Shown here piece by piece: positions 49,610-62,178 of a DNA stretch of 64,000 nucleotides (its first letter is position 1; every line of letters starts with the position of its first letter). Below the pieces are notes generated by a model. That model was given only the letters and a program-made list of their open reading frames with translations, had not been told where the DNA came from and ran no database searches. A program made the translations under genes and the position numbers. Source of the stretch: Zanthoxylum bungeanum (taxonomy: Eukaryota > Streptophyta > Magnoliopsida > Sapindales > Rutaceae); assembly GCA_019454045.1 (NCBI GenBank), contig SKCR01049658.1, positions 62,001-126,000 of the forward strand. Direction: 5' to 3'.

Positions 49610-51715
49610 TGTTAGACAAAATGACCCATAGCGTCACTATTTGCATAGATCATTGTGTTGTTGTAGCAAATTAACTATGTGACAAGGAAATTGCACTCTC
49701 ATCATTTGTGATTAGATCGCCATAGATATATAAATGAAGAGAGGTCCACATGATTAGTTCCTGGACTGAGAATGATATGAGACAGTATCAGTCCCCGAAG
49801 GATTAATCATTAAATATCCCTAGCCGGAGTATTATCGAGACTGGACATCGATAATACGGAATAGGCTAGTATTGCACTTGTGTGTGTTGTGAGGGCACAA
49901 CGACATAGTTCTCATATATATAAGTATTGGATACTTATGCAAGTGCGATAGGAGGTCGTGTTTCACCGATGGTACGGGAAACATTTCGCTCTGGATAGAC
50001 CCTTCGGAATCCCATTGGTATTACGACTATGTGTCTATGGGAGGCCGAAATCAAGGTAGGTTGTATAGTCTTAACCTGAGACTTACATCGCTAATACTTA
50101 CGATAATCGGTAGACTTTGGTCTTGGTGGTACAGGGCTTTAACCGGTTCTGCATACACCACTTCTGGGTTTATCAGAGAGTCGTAGTGTATTGGGTGTGA
50201 TGTCAAGACGGAAGTATCACTTCAGTCATATTGGAGATGATGTCACGCAGGATACGGTATTAGTGCTCTTAAATGATGCGCATCCAATCGTGATATTATG
50301 ACCAGGTCATGAATATCCGATTATAGAGACTAGTTACCAGACATCCGACATGTGCTTCGGACGGGGTAGACACTTATCCAGCCCCAGCCCCAGCCCTAGC
50401 ACGTGACTATCCGATACTGGGCCGATACACACAATACAATGGTATACTACGCTTGATACAGATCTTTATATTCTCAAATGGATATGTCCGGAGAATTGGG
50501 AGACTTGGTGCTTTGCTAGGAGTCGTCCTTGTCTCGTAAATCGATAGAACGTTGTACTTGGTACGTACGTGATTCGGATACTCCGACGACCGTATTTACT
50601 GCCAACTTATCCGGGGATCTCATGGGTCGCTTCCCGATAATCCACCGATGACGCATAACTCGCACTCTTGAATAATCTGGGATTATATAGAAGAGAGAGA
50701 AAATTAATCTAGGATTAATTACGGAGATATTTTATCTAGGATAAAATATCGTCTAGAGAGAGATAACGATTAATTTGGAATTAATCGGTAAATTAATATA
50801 TTCGATATATTCAACGAAATTAGATTTCGACGCGGAATTAAAATTAGATTTTAATTCGGGAGAACGAATTAATTTAGAATTAATTCGTTAGCGACGTGAA
50901 TAGTGAATTTGCTAGGCGTAATCATTTAATTACGACGCGACGGAAAAATCATTAGTTTAAAATTAACGAACCCGAGCCCGAGTGTGATTGCGAGCGTATT
51001 CGTATTTTGAATTCGAGTGCGGCAACGCAAGTCACATCAAGCGTCAAATCAATCGTCACATCAAGCGTCAAATCAAAAGTCACTTTCAGTGATTGATTGA
51101 TTGATTGATTGATTGATGGATTGATGGATTGACTTGCATCACATCACTTTATTAAAGTGACATGTGAATAGTTGATGTAAGTTGGTGTAATAGTGTTTGG
51201 AGAGAAAAGCATTTACTTTTGGTTTTAAATAATCAATAGTAAATGTTTTAATATAATTTTTTATTGAAAATATATAAAGGCTTTTTGGAAAAGCTTAACC
51301 AACTAATACACCATTTTTCTTCTATCTCATTTCTCTCCAATACCTCACGCCCAAAACAAAATATAGACTGTTTTTCTAACAAGAAATGGCGTGACAAATG
51401 GGAAGCCAAGAGTGGATTTTTATGGTAAAAATTCAAGTGCTAGCACACTTACGAGACTTGCGAAGGTGGTAGGGAGGTTCGTCCATGAGCCGGGATCCGT
51501 TAGACGAGGCTTGGAGCTCCGTTTCGCAGCTCAAAATCTGAAAATGGAAGGCAGTGGACTGCTGCAGTGGGTGCCAAAACAGTGGGCTTTTTGTGGCTTC
51601 ATTCATCTTCAAATCGACTCAACCAACCGATGTAAGTATTCCGCTATCTTCGTTGGTGTGTTCACACATTGTTTTCATGTCTTGTTTGATCTTGGGACCT
51701 AGATAATAACCAACA
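49610..51715 (+). repeat. 3' LTR of element M
   Basis: This 2106-bp LTR is near-identical to 43925-46019. Differences include a longer GATT/GATG run (51089-51133) and a duplicated CAGCCC near 50386. The reading frames 45695-46006 and 51391-51702 (103 codons) are the same non-coding R-U5 region in the two LTRs. Confidence 0.94.
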
Positions 51716-51720
51716 ATAAG

Positions 51721-52246
51721 ATCAGAAGGATATATGTTATTTTGATAACCACTTGCATCTCATGCATACACGCATCATGTTATCCCCGTGTCTTAAAAGC
51801 CATCATAGATATCCATTGGGTTAGAGAAGATAAAGATTTGTCAAAAAGAGTGTAGCAAACATGGTTATCTGAAAAAGGAAGCCGAGAAACAGAAAACTTT
51901 ATGGCAAGATTAGAAAGACCAGGCCTTCAGCACAAAAAAAGATGTCTAGAATAAAAAATGAAAAAAGAAGAAAAAGAAGAAAAGAAAAAAAAAGAAAGAA
52001 AAATGTTTGTTTTTAGTCCTTAATAGTTAGGCATAAGTCTAATGATGAAATCGTTTGCTTTAGGGTAAAATAAGTTTTTGATGTGCTTTTATCTGATACT
52101 TAGAGTAGTTGATCTATGTTAGACTCGTTAGTAGTTATTATGATTCTTAGCAGTGAAAACCCGAGTGGTCGACAAGGTGAATAGTTGAAGAAATTACAGG
52201 TCGATAAATGACCGTTTGCATGATTGAAAACAAAAGAAAAGTCTCT

Positions 52247-52310
<64 letters not shown>

Positions 52311-53165
52311 AACACCTATAACCGATAAGCGTGAAGCTACCCATGAGCGAGTATTAGGACCACCATGAGGAGAAATGCTACCTTAAAGGGTGGGTGTGTT
52401 GAAAAAAAAAGAGGAAGAAGAAAGAAAGAGAGACAAACGGACAAGAAAACCATATCATATTGAGCACGGAAAAGCATTTCAGAGCATAATTGAGACATCT
52501 ATGTTGGTTTGACACATCGATCCCAATTTTTTAAACGAAATCATTGAGTTGGCTTACCTAGGGATCAAGCTGCAAAAGAACCTTTGTACACACACACTTT
52601 AAGCCTAGCTTAGATCATTTATTCAAAAACTCAGATTTGAGTTGCATTGAGTGCTTTGAAGGTTCTCTAGTCTCCTTACCAGGCATTTTTTGAGGGCAAA
52701 AATATATATAACTATTGGGACTATTTTGTAGCCTTTAATACAGTGTGTTGATATGGAATGACACATCACGTAATCCAACTTGACCTAGTGTAAGAAGCGG
52801 AGAGTAGAAAGCTAAACCAAGTCTGGGGGCGACCAGGCTACCACCTCACGAATCAGGGACATGACGAGATCTGGAGTCATGGGACCAAAGAAAACTGAGC
52901 AATCACCAGGGTAGAATTGACATAAGGAAACTATAAGCAGGCCCTGGGGGGAGACCGAAGACATTTGTAGGCAAGGGGCACCAAAGAGCACAAGGAAGGC
53001 CTAACCCATCGGAATAGGAAATACATCCATGCATACATGTCACATGCAAGTAATTTTTTTTATTTGTTTTTGTTCGCAGGTTTTGAAGAAAACGAAAAAG
53101 CGGCAAAGACAAGCAATTCAGGAATAAAGCCTAGGGAATAAAGCCCACACACTAAACACAGTTCG
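51721..53165 (+). other. Leader of element K, second part
   Basis: It continues K after element M. It holds a purine-rich run (51955-52003), an (AT)n microsatellite (52249-52307) and a splice-acceptor-like TTTGTTTTTGTTCGCAG (53064-53080). I find no open gag or pol sequence. It stops where a truncated copia LTR (J) begins. Confidence 0.55.
52249..52307. repeat. (AT)n microsatellite
   Basis: About 29 uninterrupted AT units. It accounts for the artefactual Tyr-Ile repeat reading frames on the minus strand here. Confidence 0.98.
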
Positions 53166-53864
53166 GGAACAAAATATATTAATTGGAATTATATTTCAAT
53201 ACGAAATTAAAGTCAGACTTTAATACATGCGAACAGATTAATTTAGAATTAATTCGCAAATGGAAGTATTAATAAATTTACGAGGCGTCGTTTTTTAATT
53301 AAATTAGATTTAATTATTTAGTGATGAAAATTAGTTTAATCGGATTAAACAGAACCGAGCCATGGTAACATTCGTAGAAACCGTTTGAATTTTGAATTCA
53401 ATAGTGGGGCCCGTTTTACATGTGGTAGTTGGGAGAGTGGTTGGCATTTATGCCAAACCACCAACTTTCCAACCACTTAGAAATGGTTTTGGTGAAACCA
53501 TTTACCCAACCACCTTTATTAGGTGAAAAGGGTAAATTGGTTATACCAAAAGCCATTCTCTCTCTCATTTGAAACACAACTCACAAAATAAACACTAGAA
53601 CACCACCATGGGCGTGAACCTCTCCTCCTCCTCTCTTTGATTTTGTTGCAAAATCAAACTAGCTAGCACTTCAAGAAGTCTTCAAAGGTGATAGGGAAAC
53701 AACTCAAAGCTTCGAATCAACATACAAAGGTTGGATCTTGGAGTTATCTTCTCAATTTTTGAAATTCCAACCGTTCATTGTAAGTATTTTCCACAACTTA
53801 TAATGAATTAATTCACACACATTCATGCGTATTAGATCCTTTGCATGTTCTAGGAACACTAACA
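53166..53864 (+). repeat. Element J: 5' LTR, 5'-truncated
   Basis: It matches the last third of the family LTR, from AATATATTAATTGGAATT through the AATTAATTCGC region to GGAACACTAACA, and is followed by a primer site. The first two thirds are missing, and sequence of K lies directly upstream. U5 includes AGGTGATAGGGAAAC and TTCATTGTAAGTATT, as in B. Confidence 0.8.
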
Positions 53865-53865
53865 A

Positions 53866-53879
53866 TGGTATTATGAGCC
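53866..53879 (+). other. Primer-binding site of element J
   Basis: TGGTATTATGAGCC one base after the LTR end, the same position as in the other copies. Confidence 0.75.
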
Positions 53880-56101
53880 AATTTTAAGCTTAAATGTTTT
53901 AGGGCTCTAAGACTTTAATTTGGGGCTTTTGTGATTTGAGTATGATTTCTTCAAATTGATGGTTTGAGCATGCTTAGATTATATTAACTTAGAGTTGTGC
54001 ATGATTAGATTCGAGAAAAATTGATTGGATCAAAATCTACAAAAAAAAATAACTTGGCCGAATACCCTACTGCAGTGGACTGTACTTTGATTTTTTTTTA
54101 ACAACATTGGAAGTGTTTAAATGCATGAAATAAATGTTGATTATTGGTTTGATTAGATTGGAATCAAAGTCAATATGTTTATGTTAAATTCAAAGAGCAT
54201 GTTGAGAATGAAAATGATTTGTTTTGTTTCAATTTGTGTTGAGCATATATTGATTAACTTAAGCATGATTAATTAGTTAATTGATGTTTTGGAATATTAA
54301 GGTTAATTAATTAATCATGTCTAATACACTTTAATTATAATAATTATAATATTTGGAATATTAAAAATAATAATAATTGGCCTTTAAAATTTAATTGGGC
54401 TAAAAAGAGTGTATTTGGGCTTAATGGGCTTGGTTTGACCAATTTTGGTTTTTGACTTTTGGAATGGATCCAATTGGGCCCAAAACCAATTCCATAAAGT
54501 CCAAATATATCATTTGGCCCTTTAAAGAATTTAATTGGGCCTAATGGGCCTAAATTGATTTGTTGGCAATAAGGTGATTCCTATTGGGCCTTGGAATTTT
54601 GGGTTTGATCCATTATGGCCAAAGCCCATGCCTTAAGAATCAATTAAAAGGTCATTGGACTTTAATTAAAATGACATTGGATGTTATTAGGCCTTTGAGA
54701 CCCATTAAGATTGGATTTGGAATCCAAGTCTTTAAGGCACATAAATAAGTGTAAGTGTTTAATTTGGAATTAAAATGGAATTAGTATTGAATACAAAGAA
54801 ATTAGATTTAAAGTTGTAGTTCGATATAAATCAGGAATACATACTTAAAAGTATTTATTCTTAAACGAGTTAGACTCGCGCAAATCAAATCGTTGTTTGA
54901 ACATTGGATGGTCATTAATTCAAAGATTAATTAATTTGATTAGATTGATTGAATAACATGCTATGTGTGAATATTTGAATGAGTTGTATAAATAATGTAT
55001 ATCAGATGGATATTAGAAGGGTGAGGTAATTTTGGAAATTATAATAATTTTAGAATTTATAATGGACCTGCGTGTCCAGCCTATTATCTCTTATTCTTTG
55101 TAATTCTCTTCCCACCAATTTCTCTCAATGTTAATGAGGTTTCTTTGATGTATTATGTAATTGGGTAGAAGTTAGAATAGTGCTAGCCGGGGAGAGGAAA
55201 ATGAGTGATTTGTTCTAGGAATAATTTGTGAGATATCCATCCGCATATCATAATTAATTTATTTATCGCGCCTTATTATGTTTTAGAAAGCATGCTTAAG
55301 GGTGTACGATGAGACGTAATCAAAGATAATTAATTGGTTGCCAATTACGCGAAAAACCTTCAACAAATATTAAGCGTTTTCCTTCCATTGAATGATTCAT
55401 TCTCAAGATCCAAGATTGGCATTAGTTTATTGTCCAAAGTCAAGACTTTTGTCCATCGAGGATGTGTTTGAATCATGAAGGCTTTGTTCCATATCGCATA
55501 CCTTGGGCAAGTTGTGATTTGTTGACCAAAGTCAATATCACTTCTTGTTCATCGACATGGATTATGAAGCTTTCCAAAGTCAATGGGTCCCGCTTGACTG
55601 GAATCATTAAGCTTGTTGTGCCAAAGCCAAGGCTTAGTTGATTCAGAGGAAAAAGTTAGGCAAATATATTGGATATATTGACATATATATTGTATATATA
55701 TTTCGAACTTGGAGGTGCACACTACCGGATCTAGGAATTGGATGAGATCCATTGATCTTAGAGATCTACCTAGTTAAATACCATACAACCTGTTGGCCAA
55801 AGTCAAGGTTGTGTGTTATTTAACGGGATCCTAGCTCACTAGGAAACTAGGTTTCCTGAGTACTTATAAAGGGTTAGAGGCTCGCAAAAAAATATTGGGA
55901 GACTAGTATTGAATTTGCAATTTCGTTCAAATACTTGCCAAATACGCGCTTTCAAATTATTTCGTTAATTATAATATTTATTAGTTGGACTAATATTTTA
56001 TATTTTTCTGTAACAGTTACACTGTACCCATACATCGTTAATTGAGTAGTTTGACTATTGCAATTAAGATGACAGGAAAGAGTAGTGTCTGAGACATCAT
56101 C
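53880..56101 (+). other. Leader of element J
   Basis: Non-coding. It holds the family leader with CCAAAGTCAAG-type motifs near 55437, 55529, 55617 and 55796 and the conserved GGGATCCTAGC to GGGTTAGAGGCTCG block (55823-55880). It ends at the gag start. Confidence 0.75.
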
Positions 56102-56930
56102 ATGGGTGACAATGTCTTCAACGGCGCGAATATTTCTGAATGGGAAATGAATCTCATGATTGTCCTCGGATCCGAGAAGTTACTCTATACTATAAAGAGA
56201 CCTCTTGGCCCTAAACGCAGACCTGATCAGTTGCTTGAGCTAGATCTTTGGAAGACTCATAGCGATGACAACTCCACTGCTCAGTCCATTATGCTTGGTG
56301 CTATGACTCAACAATTCCTTTGACATAACAATGGATTGGATCCCTATAACATGTTGTCGAAGTTACATGATCTTCATCGATCTAATCTTAGATCTTAGAG
56401 ATATTAGTTACAGAAGAAGCTCTTTCGCGCTCGCATGTCAGACGGTACATTTGTCGAGCACCATATGTCGCAGATGATTGCTGACATCGAACAGCTAGGA
56501 AAGATGAGCATTATCTTTGAGGCTGAGACTTCTATAGATTTGATCTTACAGTCTCTGCCCGACATTGGGAGTGGGTTCATCATGAACTACAATATGATGA
56601 ACCAAGACGATACTCTTGGAGAGTTAATATCGACACTGCGCGAAGCAGAAAAGGAGCTCTGAAAGGGCAAGAAGCACGAGGCACACTTCGCATTAACATC
56701 TCAGTCTTCGAGGGCTTGGCCCAAAGCAACTGGAGGTGTAAAGAATAAGAGGAAGAAGGGCAAGGCCAAATCATCAAAACCTTCTGGGAAGGGTAAAGAC
56801 GAATCCCAAGATGTATGTCTGTAGTGCGGGAATCGAGGTCACTGGAAGCGTGACTTCCACGAGTACAAGGCACACATGAAGGAAATCAAAACGGGCAAGG
56901 CACCAGCTTCAGGTATGTTTGTTGTAGAAA
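56102..56930 (+). pseudogene. Element J: copia gag, broken
   Basis: It starts with ATG at 56102 (MGDNVFNGANISEWE). The frame 56102-56323 gives the N-terminal gag, and 56435-56662 gives the central part (DIEQLGKM, LILQSLPDI). A basic Lys/Gly stretch and a zinc-knuckle relic follow near 56811-56855: C, C, H in CGNRGHW, with the last Cys read as Phe and a stop before the second Cys. It is the best preserved gag in the window. It would package the element RNA in a virus-like particle. Stops near 56321 and 56398 and in the knuckle make it dead. Confidence 0.88.
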
Positions 56931-57990
56931 TAAACATGTCTACTACTAGTTTTAAAAATTGGATTTTTGATTCTGGTTCTGGTAATCATATATGTACTGA
57001 TGTGTAGGATCTGTAGATTAGTAGGAGACTGGCCTCAGGGGAGATTGATCTACGCATTGGAAATGGGACACGAGTAGCTGTTTTGGCCGTTGGCACTTTT
57101 GTTTTAAAACTGCCATTGGGGCATGTACTTAAACTTTCAGACTGTTATTATGTACCTAGTTTGACTAGGAATATTATCTCTGTATCTTGTTTGACCCAAT
57201 GCGGGTACACTTTTGTATTCCGAAACACTAGGTGTTTTGTTTATAAAGATGATTTTGAGATATGTTCTGCTGATGCTAATAATGGTCTTTATATTTTGAA
57301 TATAAACAAATCTTAAACATATAATATAACAAACAAAAGGCTTAAACTAAGTAACAAAGATGAAACTTATATATGGCATTGTCGTCTAGGACATATTAAT
57401 AAGACTCGTATATCCACACATTCAAATAGTGGGTACTTGGACGGATTTGATCCAAATTCATATGATGTCTGTGAATCTTGCATATTCAGTAAAATGCCTA
57501 AATCACCTTTTAGCGGTAAAGATGTATGTGCCACCGAATTGTTAGCCCTCATTCATAGTGACGTCTGTGGGCCCATGTCTAGCCAGGCTAGAGGTGGATA
57601 TGAATACTTCGTAACCTTTACGGATGATACATCACGTTATGGTTATGTGTATCTTATGAGACACAATTCGGAAACCTTTGAGAAATTCAAAGAGTTTCGA
57701 CACGAAGTAGAAAAACAGACTGGTAAAAGTATTAAGACATTACGGTCGGACCGTGGTGGAGAATACTTGAGCAATGAGTTTCTTGATTACTTGAAATAGT
57801 ATGGTATTCTTTCATAGTGGACTCCTCCCGAAACACCTCAGTTAAATGGTGTGTCCGAATGAAGAAACCGAACTTTATTGGATATGGTAAGGTCTATGAT
57901 AAGTCGTTTAGAGCTACCTATTTCCTTATGGGGATATGCATTGAACAGTGCAATACTTATTTTGAATAAGGTTCCGTTAAAGTATGTTCA
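56931..57990 (+). pseudogene. Element J: copia protease and integrase, truncated
   Basis: The protease motif IFDSGSGNHICTD lies at about 56965-57003, followed by stops. The frame 57083-57316 covers the end of protease and GAG-pre-integrase start. HCRLGHINKTRIS to YDVCESC (57377-57480) keeps all zinc ligands. The frame 57437-57799 holds HSDVCGP, FTDDTSRYGY and SDRGGEYLSNEF. Stops follow at 57797 and 57815. Sequence ends inside integrase near 57990, where Athila-type sequence begins, so RT, RNase H and the 3' LTR are missing. Confidence 0.9.
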
Positions 57991-59010
57991 ATTGAGTCTG
58001 AAGAACCTAATGATGAGGTAATTCAAGTGGTTTTCCCGGCTGAGCAATTTTTTGAGGTATTTGCTAGAATCCCTTGGTTTGATGATTACGCAAATTATTT
58101 AGCTTGTGCAGAATTGACACCAGATATCACTTACTAGCAAATGAAGAAATTCCTTCATGATATGAAATTTTACCTCTGGAATGAACCCCTGCTTTTCAAA
58201 AGATTCCATGATCAAATAATTCAGAGATGTGTCCCCGATCAGGAAGTGCAAGAAATCCTCAGTCAATGTCATTCTGCTTCTTATGGAGGATATTTTGGAG
58301 CAACAAGAATTGTTACTAAGGTACTTCAATCTGGATTCTATTGGCCTACATTGTTTCAAGACAATTATCAGTTGGTCAAAACCTGTGATCATTGCCAACG
58401 ACTTGGAAACATCTCTTGGTGGTAGAAACTACCCTTAAATAATATTTTAGAGGTTGATCTATTTGATGTCTATGAGATTGATTTCATGTGGCCACTTCCC
58501 CCTTCATTTTGCCAAACATACATTCTATTAGCCGTTGATTATGTATCCAAATGGGTGGAAGTCGTTGCCACAGCTACCAATGATGCGAGAGTCGTCATCA
58601 AGTTCATCCAAAAAAATATTTTCACCAGGTTTGGTACCCCCACAAGCCATTTTGAGTGATGAAGGCACACATTTTTGCAATAAACCCTTCAATGCACTTC
58701 TTGCCAAATATAGTATGAGGCATAAAGTTGCTTTGGCTATCACCCACAAACAAATGGCCAAGCTGAAATCCAATCGAGAGATCAAACAGATCCTGGAGAA
58801 AATAGTAAATACCAACTGAAAGGATTAGGCTATGAAGCTTGACGATGCTTTATGGGCCTATCGAACTGCTTTAAAAACGCCTATTAGGATGTCACCATAC
58901 CGCCTAGTGTTTGAAAAAGCGTGTCACTTGCTAGTTCAATTGGAGCATCGGGCTTTTTGGGCTAATAAAAAATTAAATTTCGATCTCAAAGCAGCTGGTG
59001 AACTGACCGG
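57991..59010 (+). pseudogene. Element I: Athila-type gypsy integrase, broken
   Basis: The region before the core reads FARIPWFDDYANYLACAEL and, in the frame 58141-58425, the zinc domain (H...H...TCDHCQRLG) with QSGFYWPTLFQ. The core has LAVDYVSKWVE, LSDEGTHFCNK and, after a frameshift, GQAEISNREIKQILE, so all three catalytic acids can be traced. The frame 58832-59029 gives [16 protein letters not shown]. It is cut at 59010 by the insertion of H. It could be part of the same element as G or a separate copy. Confidence 0.87.
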
Positions 59011-60856
59011 TGTTGTCACACGCGTATAACGCAAGTACACGTATCGTTCAAGTAGTATAAAAAGTATCGATCCCACGAGGACTTAATACCTAAGCTAGTA
59101 ATTTATGAAGCTAAATTTTTACAAGTATCTAATGGTTTGATTGTTTGATTGAATGGTGACTTTAAACTTAAAAAAATTAATAAAATTACGAGAAATTAGA
59201 TTGATGAAAATTCAATATTAAGAAACTATTGAGGGTTGTTAATATTTCCAATATCTTTTTAAAGATAAAATGCTTATTTAATGTTTATGTAATATATTGG
59301 TTTACTAACTTGGAACACAAATTCTGCAAAGGCCTCTATTGATGGTCAGATGCAAATACTCAGTGCAACCTAATTAAATAATATTTCTATGTTAACCAAG
59401 TTACCTAAATTCATTAAGATTAATTTCAAATGTGGTTACCCTCGCTCGACAGGTATATGTCTATCTTGTTAGGAAATCTATTAAAGGGTTATCTATCATC
59501 AAAGAAGATCGTGGGCTATTAAGTCTAAGTCTGAAACCTAAAATTCATTTGTCAAGTTTATTTTAAGTTTACCAGATCAATGTTATTAATGGCCAGTTAA
59601 CAAGAAGCATTAACTTAAGACTTAATAAGTAAACCATTATATTACCCAAACTATAAAATAAACCATTATAAACTGGTGATATTGGAATTCATCACAACCC
59701 TAGATAATGAACTGAGTTACTACACATTTCTAAGGCTAGTGGAAGCATAAATAAAATAAAAGACATAAAGTAAATGCGAGGAAGTAATGCAGGAAATTAA
59801 AAATGTAAAAGTACAATAAAAGAAAATGCTTGGATTAAAGGATCCATTTTTATTACCACTAGTTTAGATATCTCCCTTATTATAATATATCATTTTTGCG
59901 TGATATTACCAATCAGCCATATAAGTGGTATCCTGATTAAGTCAAATTAACAATTAATTATCAACCGACCAATCAGGCGGTATCCAATTAAGTCAGGTTT
60001 AAAATCAATTTCAATTATTACCAACCGACCAATAAGGCGGTATCCTCGTTAGGTCAGGTTTTAAATTGTTTATATATTATAATTAAGGGAGATTAATCTA
60101 AATATTAGTAATAAAAGTTTTACCTTTTACCCCAGCAAGGGAGAGTTACCTCATAAATAGTGAAAAGTAAAAACTGAAAATTAAAGAAAGGAAAGTACTG
60201 TTGGCGAAAAAGTAAATTGCAGAAAGTAAAGACTGAAAATATAGAAAAAAGTGCGAATGCGGAAATTAATTATTAAAAACTGTAAATAAACAAATAATAA
60301 AAAATATTAGTATTCTTAATGAATTACATAGAAAAATGTATGAATTCAAATCTGAAAATTCGGCCTCTATTTATAGCAAAACATTTCTTCGAGCGTCGTG
60401 ATTTGCGGCGTAAAAATCGAATCTTGTGACACGTGCCCTGGAGGCACCTGCAGCTGAATGATTGTTCTGACAAGGTGATCTTGATTGTCGGCAGCATGTT
60501 ATGGTGACACGTATCTGGTGCACATTAGCGACTCTTTTTAGCAAATGGCGCACATTAGCACGGTGTATTTTAGCAAACTTCTCTGATTGTAACACGTGTA
60601 CATCACACATTAGCAGACTCTGGTGCACGTTACCGATTGTGACGCAGAATTCCTACGCGTCGCAACGCCCAATTTATAATTTTTCTTTTTTGTCTGATTT
60701 TTACTGATTTGGCCCTAAATTGCGTTTAGTAAGTCCTGAAACTTTATTTATCTACAAAATAACAAAAAAAACATCAAAACATTTACAAAACAAAAGAAAC
60801 TATACAAAATATTAGGTCAAATGAGTGAGAAATAGTGATACATTTATCACTCATCA
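59011..60856 (-). repeat. 3' LTR of element H
   Basis: This 1846-bp LTR has minus-strand ends TGATGAGTGATAAATG and GCGTGTGACAACA. Near the 3' end is AGTATCGATCCCACGAGG on the plus strand (59084-59101), a block common in Athila-type LTRs. Three short repeats of ACCGACCAAT..GGCGGTATCC lie at 59908-60050. Confidence 0.88.
59908..60050 (-). repeat. Three short tandem repeats in LTR H
   Basis: Units of about 55-65 bp with CCAA(T/C)C(A/G)(G/A)CCA, GGTATCC and AAGTCA(A/G)(A/G)TT blocks. The first is more diverged. Confidence 0.7.
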
Positions 60857-60869
60857 CACCTCCAAACCT
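60857..60869 (-). other. Polypurine tract of element H
   Basis: AGGTTTGGAGGTG on the minus strand touches the LTR start TGATGAGTG. Upstream is GCTCGAGGACTAGCAAAATG, which commonly precedes the tract in Athila-type elements. Confidence 0.85.
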
Positions 60870-62178
60870 AACATTTTGCTAGTCCTCGAGCAAAACAATA
60901 GAATAAAATAACATAAACATCTTTAAAATAAAATTAAACTAAGCCACTTTCATAGGGATCACCGTTGCATTTAGCATATGCAACAAGCCTTTAAACCCCT
61001 AGGTGTCTGTAGTGGATGAGGTGTAGTCTCGTGAGGACTTACAGTAACGATACCCACAAACGTCTTTTAAAAACAAAAAGATAATAAAACTAATGCACAC
61101 AAAAGCAAAAAAGACAAGAGAAAATAGAATAAACAAGTTAGTGACTAAACAAGTGAAACTTCTTATCCAAATTACCAGTTGTTTACTATCTTTATAAATT
61201 ACCAAATAAGTAAATTCTCCGATTATTTTTACCATTCTACATACATACATCAACAAGGTATTAATCAAGTCATTGTGCCTACAATATTCATAAGAGTAGT
61301 TAAAGAGAGGGTAATATTTTTGTCCTAAAGTTATATCAGAATTCACACCTTTTTTTAGCAATGAAATATTTTTCTGATTTTTTTTATTTATATACAATAT
61401 CATCCATCTATGTAGCGAACTTTGGGGCATGGCTCCCAAACCCGTTGGCTTTAGGGAACTAGGTGTTAAGACACCCCTACGGACTTAATTACTCAGACTT
61501 TAGATATATATATATATATATATTATAACATCTTCAATCTATGTAGCGAGCTTTGGGGGCTCCAAAACAATTTGGTTTTAGGGTACTAGGTGTTGAAACA
61601 ACCCCTATGTACGTAATAACTCGGATCTCCGATGTGTTTTTTTATCCCGTTTTTTTATAGATGCTTCCTCCAATTAAACTAGAGCACTTAATATTACAAA
61701 CTCGTCAATTACAACTCATGTCCATATGTTACCATATATGTTGATAATACCTGTCAACTGAGCATATAAAGATCCATTTTAGTCAGTATTATTGAGAATC
61801 TACAAATTAAATAATTCAAAAGGAAATAATAAAAATTAACTTGTTCCGAAATCGGTTGAGATACGTCTCAGAAGTGGAAATTCTTTACACAACTATCTCA
61901 CACCAATTTCACCTGATTAACCATGTTAAAAACACAAAATATTTTTTTAATTTTTATAAAATTTTTTAAATTTTTTAAATTTTTTGAAAATTTTTAAATT
62001 TTTCAAAATTTTTTTACTAAAAATTAAAAAAAAAAACACATAATATAAATAAAACACTAATCAACTATTCCCCTCCCCTAAACCTAAATAAGACATTGTC
62101 CCCAATGTCTTAAAAAGTAGAAGATGAGTTTAGAAGACAATGTCTGGTTAGCTGAAATTCTACATTTAAAATGGAAAT
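60870..62178 (-). other. Non-coding region of H between the LOG pseudogene and polypurine tract
   Basis: It holds two 131-bp tandem repeats (CTATGTAGCG at 61408 and 61539), an AT-rich low-complexity run (61935-62040) and the 18-bp hairpin GACATTGGGGACAATGTC (62092-62109). A 146-codon frame on the minus strand (60999-61439) includes one hydrophobic segment, but it overlaps a repeat unit and I do not call it a gene. Confidence 0.6.

Larger units (their letters stand above)
43925..51715 (+). mobile_element. Element M: complete, internally deleted copia element
   Basis: M is 7.8 kb, flanked by ATAAG (43920-43924 and 51716-51720), with near-identical LTRs (43925-46019 and 49610-51715). The internal region is only 3.6 kb: primer site, the first part of the leader, then integrase, RT and RNase H relics. 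The second part of the leader, gag, protease and the front of integrase are missing, with a join at a TTAAG present in both parents (47598-47602). Confidence 0.95.

Noticed and set aside
52100..52344. Minus-strand frames with Tyr-Ile repeats
   Set aside because: They are translations of the (AT)n microsatellite.
59011..60856. Considered as a separate solo LTR unrelated to the LOG region
   Set aside because: A polypurine tract touches its start and the pol end lies on the same strand upstream, so it is the 3' LTR of H.
60999..61439. 146-codon minus-strand frame with a hydrophobic segment, a possible env-like membrane protein of H
   Set aside because: It lies after the LOG region close to the polypurine tract, partly in a 131-bp tandem repeat, and is AT-rich low-complexity sequence. 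No env features such as a signal peptide or coiled coil are visible.
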